Shown in pieces: positions 1 through 7,234 of a stretch of 7,957 nt of DNA (within the stretch, counting starts at the first letter, position 1; each line of letters begins with the position of its first letter). The stretch comes from Desulfobacteraceae bacterium (GTDB taxonomy: Bacteria; Desulfobacterota; Desulfobacteria; Desulfobacterales; Desulfobacteraceae), in NCBI GenBank assembly GCA_022712835.1, contig JAFLJU010000060.1, forward strand, positions 1 to 7,957, written 5' to 3'. Under the pieces are notes generated by a model that worked only from the letters and a program-made list of their open reading frames with translations, was not told the origin of the DNA and searched no databases. Both the position numbers and the translations under genes were made by a program.

Positions 1-1288
1 TTTTTGCAAACCGCTGGTTCTGAATCTTTCTGGCCGCATCCACCCTGGCCCTTATAATTGCCGAGGATTCACCAGGGGGGCCACCTGCCATCTCATCATA
101 GGAAACCTGGGGAACCTCGATTTGAATGTCGATGCGGTCCAGAAGGGGGCCGGATATTTTTGACCGGTACCGCTGGATCTGGGGGACAGCACAGGAACAT
201 GGCTTTACGGGGTTGCCGTGGTTGCCGCAGGGGCAGGGGTTCATGGCCGCCACTATCATAAAAACACAAGGATAGGAGACCGTTCCTCCGGCCCTGGCAA
301 TGGTGACCGCTCCCTCTTCCATGGGCTGGCGCAACACCTCCAGCACATTCCTTTTAAATTCCGGCAATTCATCCAGAAAAAGTACACCGTGGTGGGCCAG
401 ACTGATCTCACCGGGAACAGGTTTGGACCCTCCCCCCACCATCCCTGCATCGGAAATAGTATGATGGGGAGACCGAAAAGGGCGCACCCCCAGAATATCA
501 AAATTTTTTCCCTGTCCCATCACCGAATATATCCGGGCAATTTCCATGGACTCCCCAAAGGTCGGCAGGGGTAAAATACCGGCCAGCCGTTTGGCCAGCA
601 TGCTCTTTCCCGATCCCGGAGGCCCTGTCATCAGTACATGGTGAAATCCTGCCGCCGCAATTTCCAGAGCTCTTTTAACATGGGCCTGACCCCTGACATC
701 GGCAAAATCCTCCGAAGGATTCCCCGCATCTCCTAGGGCAAACCGATCCGTGTCTAACGTATGGGGGGCAATCTGTACAAATCCTGAAAAAAAATCAACC
801 ACCTGGGAAAGATGACTGACCGGTATCACCTCAATATCGCTCACCATGGCGGCTTCATCTGCATTTTCTTCCGGGACGATAATCCCTTTGAAACCATTTT
901 CCCTGGCAGCCAGGGCATAGGGCAAAATTGCCTTTACAGGCTTTACCCTTCCGTCCAGGGAAAGTTCTCCTGCAATCAGCCAGGCCAGGGGGAGGGCTTT
1001 TTGAATCAAACCCGATGCCGCCAAAATTCCTAAGGCCACGGGAAGATCCAGTCCGGTTCCCTCCTTTTTAACATCTGCCGGTGCCAGGTTAATCACCACC
1101 CGGTCCATGGGAAAGGTATACCCGGAATTATTGATGGCCGTCCGCACCCGTTCCTTGCTTTCCCGGACAGCCGTCTCCGCCAGACCTACCATATTAAAAA
1201 CCGGCAAACCAAAAGAGATATCCACCTCCACTTCCACCACCATGGCGTCTATGCCGCACACCGCGCATGAATTTACTTTTGCAATCAC
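1..1288 (-). CDS. YifB/ComM-family Mg-chelatase-like AAA+ ATPase, C-terminus cut by the window edge
   Basis: The minus strand is open from a GTG at 1288-1286 to the window edge (429 codons). The GTG is preceded by a strong ribosome binding site, GGAGGGG at 1297-1291. The protein begins [15 protein letters not shown], the typical YifB start. The N-terminal ChlI-like domain (about 20-140) contains [10 protein letters not shown] and [12 protein letters not shown]. The Mg-chelatase-type AAA+ domain follows: Walker A GPPGSGKS at 222-229, Walker B LFLDE at 303-307, and a cysteine-rich segment MNPCPCG at 349-355 followed by CSC, ending with GPLLDRIDI. Family members are about 500-510 residues, so roughly 80 residues of the C-terminal domain are missing only because the window ends. 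Haemophilus ComM is a branch-migration helicase that aids integration of DNA in natural transformation; many members occur in bacteria not known to be competent, so the role here is inferred. The gene is divergent from lpxC. Family assignment is secure, function less so. Confidence 0.95.
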   Translation of the reverse strand, partial: MIAKVNSCAVCGIDAMVVEVEVDISFGLPVFNMVGLAETAVRESKERVRTAINNSGYTFPMDRVVINLAPADVKKEGTGLDLPVALGILAASGLIQKALPLAWLIAGELSLDGRVKPVKAILPYALAARENGFKGIIVPEENADEAAMVSDIEVIPVSHLSQVVDFFSGFVQIAPHTLDTDRFALGDAGNPSEDFADVRGQAHVKRALEIAAAGFHHVLMTGPPGSGKSMLAKRLAGILPLPTFGESMEIARIYSVMGQGKNFDILGVRPFRSPHHTISDAGMVGGGSKPVPGEISLAHHGVLFLDELPEFKRNVLEVLRQPMEEGAVTIARAGGTVSYPCVFMIVAAMNPCPCGNHGNPVKPCSCAVPQIQRYRSKISGPLLDRIDIQIEVPQVSYDEMAGGPPGESSAIIRARVDAARKIQNQRFAK

Positions 1289-1398
1289 GTCCCCTCCGTA
1301 AAAAGCTTGGGTTTCAGGGCCCGGATACACAAATTTACAATCCTTATGGTTTACTTTTATTCATCAAAGCTTAAGAGCTAACCAAAGAATTTTCTCAT

Positions 1399-1427
1399 TT
1401 GCTTTGTGTATTGAAAACAGCTATATA
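1399..1427 (+). promoter_or_regulatory. Candidate sigma-70-type promoter for the lpxC operon
   Basis: In the AT-rich divergent region a possible -35 box TTGCTT (1399-1404) is followed after 17 nt by a possible -10 box TATATA (1422-1427; the TA run allows a 2-nt shift). A start near 1434-1436 would give a leader of about 35 nt before the lpxC ATG. The spacing is ideal but the -35 match is only moderate. The rest of the 181-bp intergenic region (1289-1469) shows no clear terminator or strong operator. I could not pick a convincing promoter for the minus-strand yifB gene, which must also start here. Confidence 0.4.
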
Positions 1428-1469
1428 TACCACAAATTTTAAAGGAAATTATAAAATAAACAAAAGAAT

Positions 1470-2357
1470 ATGGATAAATATTATAAACAACAAACCCTGG
1501 CCCAAAATGTAGCCCTCTCCGGCACCGGAGTTCATTCAGGTAAAAAAACCAATATTACCATCAAACCAGCCAGGGAACATCATGGAATCAAATTCCGGAG
1601 GGTGGACCTGCCGGGCACCCAGGACATCCAGGCCCTTTTTAAACTGGTGGTGGATACCAGCCTGGCAACGGTCCTGGGAACCAATGGTGCCATTGTCTCC
1701 ACCATTGAACATCTCATGGCCAGTTTTGCAGGCCTTGGCATCGACAATGCCCTGGTGGAAGTAGATGACTATGAGATGCCCATTATGGACGGCAGCGCCA
1801 AGGATTTCACAAGGGCCCTGACCGCCGCAGGAACGATTCAACAAGACGCTCCCAAACATTTTATCATTGTCAAAAAACCCATCCAGGTTCAGGACCAGGA
1901 TAAATCGGTGATGGTTTTGCCCGAGGCTTGTTTTAAAATAACCTGTTCCATTGATTTTGACCATCCATTGATAGGAAAACAAACCATCACCTATGACCGG
2001 GCAAAAAATAATTTTGAGAGGGACCTTAGCCATGCCAGGACATTTGGATTTATCCAGGACCTTGAGCTTTTGAGAAGATTTAGCCTTGGCAAGGGAGGAA
2101 GCCTTGACAATGCCATCGTTATTGATAAAGATAGAATTTTAAATGAGGAGGGACTGCGGTATCCCGATGAGTTTGTCCGGCATAAACTGCTGGATAGTTT
2201 GGGGGATTTTTCCCTTCTGGGCATGCCCATCCAGGGACATATTATTACCCATAAATCCGGGCACACCCTGAACCATTTGTTCATTAAAACCTTTCTTGAC
2301 AAGAAAGATTCCTGGGAAACCGGGCCGGCAAGGATAGAACCGGACCCACAAGGATAG
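1470..2357 (+). CDS. lpxC: UDP-3-O-acyl-N-acetylglucosamine deacetylase LpxC
   Basis: LpxC is the zinc-dependent cytosolic enzyme that removes the acetyl group from UDP-3-O-acyl-GlcNAc, the committed step of lipid A synthesis. The family signatures are present: TLAQNVALSGTGVHSG near the N-terminus, the zinc histidine in IEHLMASF (H81, after E80), DGSA at 107-110, ARTFGF at 189-194, the second zinc site in HKLLDSLGD (H238, D242) and the catalytic histidine in SGH (H265). At 295 residues it is close to the usual 300-305. The ATG at 1470 is the first possible start, because an in-frame TAA lies at 1452-1454. No strong Shine-Dalgarno is near it: AAAGGAAA at 1441-1448 is more than 20 nt away and the leader is very A-rich. 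The last residues come from a small tandem duplication (2321-2359). It heads the plus-strand gene row. Confidence 0.97.
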   Translation: MDKYYKQQTLAQNVALSGTGVHSGKKTNITIKPAREHHGIKFRRVDLPGTQDIQALFKLVVDTSLATVLGTNGAIVSTIEHLMASFAGLGIDNALVEVDDYEMPIMDGSAKDFTRALTAAGTIQQDAPKHFIIVKKPIQVQDQDKSVMVLPEACFKITCSIDFDHPLIGKQTITYDRAKNNFERDLSHARTFGFIQDLELLRRFSLGKGGSLDNAIVIDKDRILNEEGLRYPDEFVRHKLLDSLGDFSLLGMPIQGHIITHKSGHTLNHLFIKTFLDKKDSWETGPARIEPDPQG

Positions 2358-2359
2358 AA
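2321..2359 (+). repeat. 20-bp-period imperfect tandem duplication at the lpxC stop
   Basis: Positions 2321-2339 and 2341-2359 match at 16 of 19 bases, and the last 11 bases (CAAGGATAGAA) are identical. Because the period is 20 bp, the second copy is read in another frame: the first copy encodes part of GPARIE and the second encodes PDPQG followed by the TAG stop at 2355-2357. With one copy removed, the reading frame would run GPARIE and then meet the TAG now at 2360-2362. The repeat lies just upstream of the AGGA (2361-2364) that probably serves as ribosome binding site for the next gene. Confidence 0.75.
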
Positions 2360-2373
2360 TAGGATACCTGACC

Positions 2374-2961
2374 ATGAAATTATTGTTGCCGGTAAAACCA
2401 AATCTGATCCCCCTTGTTTTTATTTTTTGGGTACTGCTTTGGTTCCCAATGGGTTCTTTTGCCGATGATAACAATGCCGTGCTTGCCAATATCAAACTGG
2501 CCAACACACGGGATGACCTTCTCACCTATTTTGAAGTAAAAAATGCCTTTACTGATAAAATCAACCAGGCCGTTAAAAATGGAATTCCCACCACTTTTTC
2601 CTTTTATGTTTCCCTGTATAAAGTCAGCAATTCCCTGCTGGACAAGGAGATTGCCGATATCCAGATAAAATCCACGGTTAAATACAATTCCCTGAAAGAA
2701 GAATTCTCGATTTCACGGCCCTGGAAAGATGAAAAACCCTTTGTCACCAAATCCTTTGAAGAGGCCAAATCCTGGATGACGGAAGTGGACAATCTTCGTG
2801 TCATTCCATTGGAAAACCTAATCAAAGGAGATAAATACCAGATCCGGATTAAAGCGGAACTGGACAAGGTAACCCTGCCCTTGTCCCTTCACTATGTGTT
2901 ATTTTTTGTCTCCTTTTGGGATTTTGAAACCGATTGGTATTTGATAAACTTTACTTATTAA
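2374..2961 (+). CDS. DUF4390 family exported protein
   Basis: A 195-residue protein with an apparent signal peptide: a short basic start, a hydrophobic stretch at about 11-27 and a likely cleavage site after SFA (28-30), just before DDNN. The mature part carries what I recognise as DUF4390 features: LANTRDDLLTYFEVKNAF at 42-59, GIPTTFSFYVSLY at 70-82, TVKYNSLKEEF at 101-111 and a C-terminal FETDWYLINFTY. It is mainly polar with alternating strands, as expected for a beta-rich periplasmic protein. I see no lipobox cysteine and no catalytic motif. The start ATG has AGGA at 2361-2364, 9 nt upstream. It lies 16 nt after lpxC and 39 nt before the NtrY-like kinase. DUF4390 genes also precede ntrY-like kinases in betaproteobacteria, so a role in signalling through the kinase's periplasmic domain is possible. 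The biochemical function is unknown. Confidence 0.85.
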   Translation: MKLLLPVKPNLIPLVFIFWVLLWFPMGSFADDNNAVLANIKLANTRDDLLTYFEVKNAFTDKINQAVKNGIPTTFSFYVSLYKVSNSLLDKEIADIQIKSTVKYNSLKEEFSISRPWKDEKPFVTKSFEEAKSWMTEVDNLRVIPLENLIKGDKYQIRIKAELDKVTLPLSLHYVLFFVSFWDFETDWYLINFTY

Positions 2962-3000
2962 CCTTGAGATTGTACCAGACCCTACCGAACGACCCATTTT

Positions 3001-5214
3001 ATGAACGAGAAACAAGAAAATTCAAGCCAGCGACGGTCCAGAAGAAAAAGAGAAGGAATTCTCATTCTGATTATCCTGATCATTGTCGGGGGGCTTACCA
3101 TTATCGAGACAAGGCTGACCCCCTTTGGAACGGATTTTTCCCTATCCAGCACCGTTGTGATGTTTATTCTGATCAATATCAACCTGCTGCTGCTGTTGGG
3201 CCTGTTCCTGCTGGTCTTCCGTAACCTGGCAAAGCTGTATGTCGAAAAAAAGAACAATATTCTGGGCTCCAAGTTAAAAACGCGGTTGGTCACGGCGTTT
3301 ATATTCCTGGCCCTGTTACCCACCACCGTGCTGTTCTTTTTTTCCATTCAATTTATCTCAACCTCCATTGCCTTCTGGTTCAATGCACCCGTGGAACAAA
3401 CCCTGGACAGCTCTCTTGCCGTGGGGCAAAAATTATATGAATATATTGAAACCCAGAATGAATTTTTCGCCAAAAGAGCGGCCTTTCAAATTGATTCAAG
3501 AAAATTACTTAAACCCAAGAACAGAAAACAATTGACCCGGTATACCCAGGTAGTCCAAAGGGCCTTTAACCGCCACGGGGTTGAGATTTACACCCAGGAT
3601 GCCAAACGGGCCTGCCTTTCTCTGGCCAGCGAATTGGAGCCCCTTTACTTTGGGTTATTGACCACAGCAGATCTGACCAAAATCCCCCCAACAAAAGCCA
3701 GCAATACCATTTACCAGGCCCTGGACGAAGGGGAGTTTTTACGGACCATCTCCACGATTCCCTTTGGCGTTGCACCTTCTAAAGCCCAGGGATTTATTGT
3801 GATCACCACCCTGGTATCACCTGAGCTATCAGAAAATCTCAACGCCATATTAAAGGGAGTTGAAGAATATCAACAACTCAAACTGACCAAAAAACCGGCT
3901 CAGATTTCCTATTATATTGCCCTGTCAATTGTGGCGTTACTAGTGGTCTTTTGTGCCATTTGGTTTGGATTTCAAATGGCCAAATCCATTACCATTCCCA
4001 TCATGAAATTTGCAGAAGGAACCCAAAGGATTGCAGATGGAGACTTAAATTACCAGATTGACTTTCAAACCGATGATGAACTGGGAACCCTGATAAAATC
4101 CTTTAACACCATGACCCGACAACTGGCAGCGGGAAGGAAACAGATTGACCTGTCAGGGGAGATGCTCAAAAGACAAAATACGGAACTTGAAAAAAGCCGG
4201 CAATATATTGAGATTGTGCTCAAACACATTTCCGCCGGTGTGATTTCCATTGATAACCAAGGATTCATCACCACCATTAACAAGGCCGCTGAATCCATGC
4301 TGGCGATCAATAGCCTCAATATCCTGAATAAAAACTTCCGACAGGTGCTCAAGGGGGAGTATCTTCTGACGGCCAACAAAATCTATGACCAGGCCGTCCA
4401 GGGCCTCAAGAATGCTGAAATCCCCATTTCCGCAAGCATCTCCGGGACACCCAAACACTTTTCACTCCATTACAGCACCCTGAAAAATGATACCGATCAA
4501 AACATCGGGGCGGTGCTGGTCTTTGATGATGTCACAGAACTTGAAAAGGCACAGCGCATGGTGGCATGGCGGGAGGTTGCCAGAAGGATTGCCCACGAAG
4601 TAAAAAATCCGTTGACCCCCATAAAATTATCTGCCCAGCGGCTTAAGCGTAAATATGGAAAACAGATCGACGACCCTATCTTTAACGGTTGCGCCGATAC
4701 CATTGTGGAACATGTGGATTTGATCCGAAACCTGGTGAACCAGTTCTCCACTTTTGCCAGGTTTCCCGACACCAATTTTTCCAAGGACAGGATTGAAAAT
4801 GTCATTTTAGGAACCATTGTGCTATACCAAGAAGGACTTGAACGGGTGGATATCCAGTCGAATTTTGGAGAAGATATCCCCTTTTTGAAACTGGATCACC
4901 AACATATGAAACAGGCCTTTATCAACCTGATTGACAATGCGGTCTATGCGGTGAACAAAGAGGGAATCATTCTCATTGATGTCTCCTATGACCCCATTTT
5001 AAAAATTGTCCGGATTGAAATAGCAGACAATGGCAAGGGAATCTCCGACATTGAGAAAACTAAATTATTTGAACCCTATTTTTCCACTAAAAAAACGGGT
5101 ATGGGACTGGGCCTTGCCATTGTGAATTCAATAATTTCAGACCACAACGGCGTGATCCGGGTCCAGGACAATTTGCCCAGGGGCGCAAAATTCATCATTG
5201 AGCTTCCGGCATGA
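3001..5214 (+). CDS. NtrY-like membrane sensor histidine kinase
   Basis: A 737-residue inner-membrane kinase. Four hydrophobic segments lie at about 19-37, 47-75, 96-126 and 302-326, so a periplasmic sensor region of about 175 residues falls between the third and fourth. A HAMP domain follows (about 325-380), then a PAS domain (about 400-510), then the dimerisation and phosphoacceptor helix with IAHEVKNPLTP, H532 being the phosphorylated histidine. The ATPase domain has the N box INLIDNAVYAV (641-651), G1 DNGKG (676-680), F box FEPYFST (690-696) and G2 GMGLG (700-704). All catalytic boxes are intact. This order matches the NtrY family, whose members respond to nitrogen status or redox in some bacteria; the signal here is unknown. 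The ATG at 3001 has no evident Shine-Dalgarno, but an in-frame TGA at 2965-2967 limits upstream alternatives. The partner regulator follows after 76 nt. Confidence 0.93.
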   Translation: MNEKQENSSQRRSRRKREGILILIILIIVGGLTIIETRLTPFGTDFSLSSTVVMFILININLLLLLGLFLLVFRNLAKLYVEKKNNILGSKLKTRLVTAFIFLALLPTTVLFFFSIQFISTSIAFWFNAPVEQTLDSSLAVGQKLYEYIETQNEFFAKRAAFQIDSRKLLKPKNRKQLTRYTQVVQRAFNRHGVEIYTQDAKRACLSLASELEPLYFGLLTTADLTKIPPTKASNTIYQALDEGEFLRTISTIPFGVAPSKAQGFIVITTLVSPELSENLNAILKGVEEYQQLKLTKKPAQISYYIALSIVALLVVFCAIWFGFQMAKSITIPIMKFAEGTQRIADGDLNYQIDFQTDDELGTLIKSFNTMTRQLAAGRKQIDLSGEMLKRQNTELEKSRQYIEIVLKHISAGVISIDNQGFITTINKAAESMLAINSLNILNKNFRQVLKGEYLLTANKIYDQAVQGLKNAEIPISASISGTPKHFSLHYSTLKNDTDQNIGAVLVFDDVTELEKAQRMVAWREVARRIAHEVKNPLTPIKLSAQRLKRKYGKQIDDPIFNGCADTIVEHVDLIRNLVNQFSTFARFPDTNFSKDRIENVILGTIVLYQEGLERVDIQSNFGEDIPFLKLDHQHMKQAFINLIDNAVYAVNKEGIILIDVSYDPILKIVRIEIADNGKGISDIEKTKLFEPYFSTKKTGMGLGLAIVNSIISDHNGVIRVQDNLPRGAKFIIELPA

Positions 5215-5290
5215 TACGGCCGCAACACAGAAAAAGAAAACGGATCTTGATGGGAATAAAATTTTATAACCAAGATAAGGAAATTATCAT

Positions 5291-6643
5291 ATGTACCCGG
5301 CAGTTTTAATCGTTGACGATGAATCAAGTATCATCGACTCCCTTGAGGGAATCCTTTCAGATGATGGCTTTGAGGTGATGCATGCCTATAACGGATACGA
5401 GGCCCTAAAAAAGATAGAAGCCGAATCTCCTGATATTGTTCTGCTGGATATCTGGATGCCCGGAATGGACGGCATTGATACCCTAAAAGAGATTAAAAAG
5501 ATGTCACCCAATCTTCCGGTGGTCATGATCACGGGACACGGGTCCATTGAATCGGCAGTGGATGCCACAAAATCCGGCGCCTTTGATTTTTTGGAAAAAC
5601 CCCTGTCCATTGACAAAGTCATGGTGACCATCAACAACGCATTAAATTTTCGTAAACTTGAAGAAGAAAATATTTATCTGCGTAAAAAAGCCATCGAAAA
5701 AAACTCCATTACCGGCAGAAGTCCGGCGGTTCAAAAACTTTACCAGGAAATCATGGCCGCCTCTCCATCAGACGCCTCTATTCTTATCACCGGAGAGAAC
5801 GGAACAGGCAAAGAAATGGTGGCCAGAACCATCCACCAGTTCAGTAACCGGCCGGAAGAACCCTTTATTATTATCAATTGTGCCGCGATTCCTGAAAAAA
5901 ACATCGACAGTGAATTGTTTGGCCATGAAAAAGGCGCCTTTGAAGAGGCCACCTCCAAAAAAAATGGAACATTTGAACTGGCCTCGGGGGGAACCCTTTT
6001 TCTGGATGAAATCGGAGATATGAATATCAATACCCAGGCTAAAATTTTACGGGCCCTTGAATCCAAAACCTTTCAGCGAGTCGGTGGCGGACGGACACTT
6101 CTCATGGATGCCCGGCTCATTGCCTCCACCAACAAAAACCTTGAACAGGAGATTGACAAGGGCAATTTCAGGCAGGATCTTTTCTTCCGACTCAATGTCA
6201 TCCCCCTCCATGTCCCCCCCCTACGGGATCGGCAAGGGGATATTGCCTTGCTCGTGGAAACCTTTTTTGACAAGATGGCCATGCACGCTTCAGTACCCAA
6301 AAAAACCATTTCGCCTGAAGCGCTTGCGCTGTTAAATCAATGCCAGTGGCAGGGAAATGTCCGGGAGTTAAAAAACCTGATGGAACGTCTGTCCATCATG
6401 GTGGAAGGGGATATAATCGAGATTACGGATATCCCCCAGCCCTATAATCCGAAACCTTCACCCGATAAATCCATGGAACGGCAGGAACTTTTTAACATGG
6501 ACAACCTGGATCTTGCCAGAAAAAGTTTTGAAAAAGAATATATCCGCAGGAAAATGGAGCTGGACCAAGGAGACCTCAAGGCAACGGCCAAAAGAATCGG
6601 TACCAGCGTCCATTACATTAAAAAACATATTTCGAAACCTTAA
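5291..6643 (+). CDS. NtrX-like NtrC-family response regulator with altered GAFTGA loop
   Basis: A 450-residue cytosolic regulator. The receiver domain (1-120) has acidic D9/D10, phosphoacceptor D53 in LLDIWMPGMDG, T81 and K103. The AAA+ domain (about 140-380) has Walker A GENGTGKE (168-175), Walker B LFLDE (236-240), sensor I STN (279-281), the arginine-finger segment FRQDLFFRLNVIP (R294, R300) and sensor II GNVREL (355-360). The C-terminal Fis-type helix-turn-helix is about 425-448 and ends two residues later. The loop that normally reads GAFTGA and touches sigma-54 is GAFEEA here (215-220), with no length change around it. Sigma-54 activation is therefore doubtful, while ATP binding and hydrolysis look possible. 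The start ATG has AAGGA at 5277-5281, 9 nt upstream. It is the obvious partner of the kinase 76 nt upstream. Membership of the NtrC family is certain; the NtrX label rests on the NtrY pairing and architecture. Confidence 0.93.
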   Translation: MYPAVLIVDDESSIIDSLEGILSDDGFEVMHAYNGYEALKKIEAESPDIVLLDIWMPGMDGIDTLKEIKKMSPNLPVVMITGHGSIESAVDATKSGAFDFLEKPLSIDKVMVTINNALNFRKLEEENIYLRKKAIEKNSITGRSPAVQKLYQEIMAASPSDASILITGENGTGKEMVARTIHQFSNRPEEPFIIINCAAIPEKNIDSELFGHEKGAFEEATSKKNGTFELASGGTLFLDEIGDMNINTQAKILRALESKTFQRVGGGRTLLMDARLIASTNKNLEQEIDKGNFRQDLFFRLNVIPLHVPPLRDRQGDIALLVETFFDKMAMHASVPKKTISPEALALLNQCQWQGNVRELKNLMERLSIMVEGDIIEITDIPQPYNPKPSPDKSMERQELFNMDNLDLARKSFEKEYIRRKMELDQGDLKATAKRIGTSVHYIKKHISKP

Positions 6644-6647
6644 GGAG
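6642..6647 (+). promoter_or_regulatory. Ribosome binding site fixing the rsmD start
   Basis: AAGGAG overlaps the TAA stop of the preceding response regulator (6641-6643) and lies 5 nt before the ATG at 6653. A TTG at 6650 directly before this ATG is in frame but only 2 nt from the site, so ATG 6653 is preferred. The overlap suggests translational coupling of the two genes. Confidence 0.75.
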
Positions 6648-6652
6648 CCTTG

Positions 6653-7234
6653 ATGAGAATTATCAGCGGGAACCTTAGGGGACGAAAACTTGCGGATCTT
6701 CCGGGCAATGATATCAGGCCGACATCGGACCGGGTCAGGGAGGCTGTGTTTAACATACTGGGACAAAAGTTAAGGGATGCCAGGGTTTTGGATCTTTTTG
6801 CCGGTACCGGTGCCCTGGGACTAGAAGCTCTGAGCCGAGGAGCTGCCCATGCCGTTTTTGTGGATGGGGCCGCCTCTTCCTGTGGCATTATCCAAAAAAA
6901 TATTGATCGGTGCCACATGGACCAACAGGCCACCCTGATCCACCATGATATTATGGGCCTGCCCTTCCCCCATACCCTGGCGGAGACTCCCTTTGACCTG
7001 ATTTTTATGGACCCGCCCTATGACAAGGGGTACATTGAGACAACCCTGGCAAAGGCTGGTTTTATCGATCTTCTGGCTCCCGAGGGTATTATTATTACCG
7101 AGCAATCCTTTAAAAATCCCCTTACAAAAGTATCCAATGGGCTTGACATTTACCGTCAAAAAAAATACTCAAAGACTTTTATCTCCTTTTTACGAAAAGA
7201 AGTGATTAACAAAGGATCTGACAAAAATGACTGA
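6653..7234 (+). CDS. rsmD: 16S rRNA (guanine(966)-N2)-methyltransferase RsmD
   Basis: RsmD uses S-adenosylmethionine to methylate G966 of 16S rRNA in the assembled small subunit. The 193-residue protein opens with MRIISGNLRGRKL, has the conserved RPTSDRVREAVFNIL at 22-36, the SAM-binding motif I VLDLFAGTGALGLEAL at 45-60, and the catalytic DPPY at 120-123 that contacts the target amino group. Length is usual for the family (180-200). The start is the ATG at 6653 with AAGGAG 5 nt upstream. It begins 9 nt after the response regulator and its end overlaps the start of coaD by 8 nt. An rsmD-coaD pair is common in bacteria, which supports both calls. It has no evident functional tie to the upstream signalling genes. 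Confidence 0.95.
   Translation: MRIISGNLRGRKLADLPGNDIRPTSDRVREAVFNILGQKLRDARVLDLFAGTGALGLEALSRGAAHAVFVDGAASSCGIIQKNIDRCHMDQQATLIHHDIMGLPFPHTLAETPFDLIFMDPPYDKGYIETTLAKAGFIDLLAPEGIIITEQSFKNPLTKVSNGLDIYRQKKYSKTFISFLRKEVINKGSDKND

Noticed and set aside
58..574. Plus-strand open frames opposite the left-edge gene
   Set aside because: Their proteins are low-complexity His/Pro/Gly/Arg-rich shadows of the minus-strand YifB family gene, which carries clear Walker motifs.
1380..1469. Sigma-54 promoter before lpxC, suggested by TTGCT at 1399
   Set aside because: No GG element lies about 10 nt upstream, so the -24/-12 pattern is missing.
1536..2033. Long minus-strand open frame (165 codons) opposite lpxC
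   Set aside because: It lies wholly inside lpxC, has no recognisable domain or good ribosome binding site, and is the antisense shadow of a clear gene.
5215..5290. Internal promoter in the 76-nt gap between kinase and regulator
   Set aside because: TTGATG at 5247-5252 has no -10 box at acceptable spacing; the TTATAA at 5264 is far too close.
6650..6652. TTG as start of rsmD, giving an MM start
   Set aside because: It is only 2 nt from the AAGGAG site, while the ATG at 6653 has normal spacing and gives the family's usual MRIISG opening.
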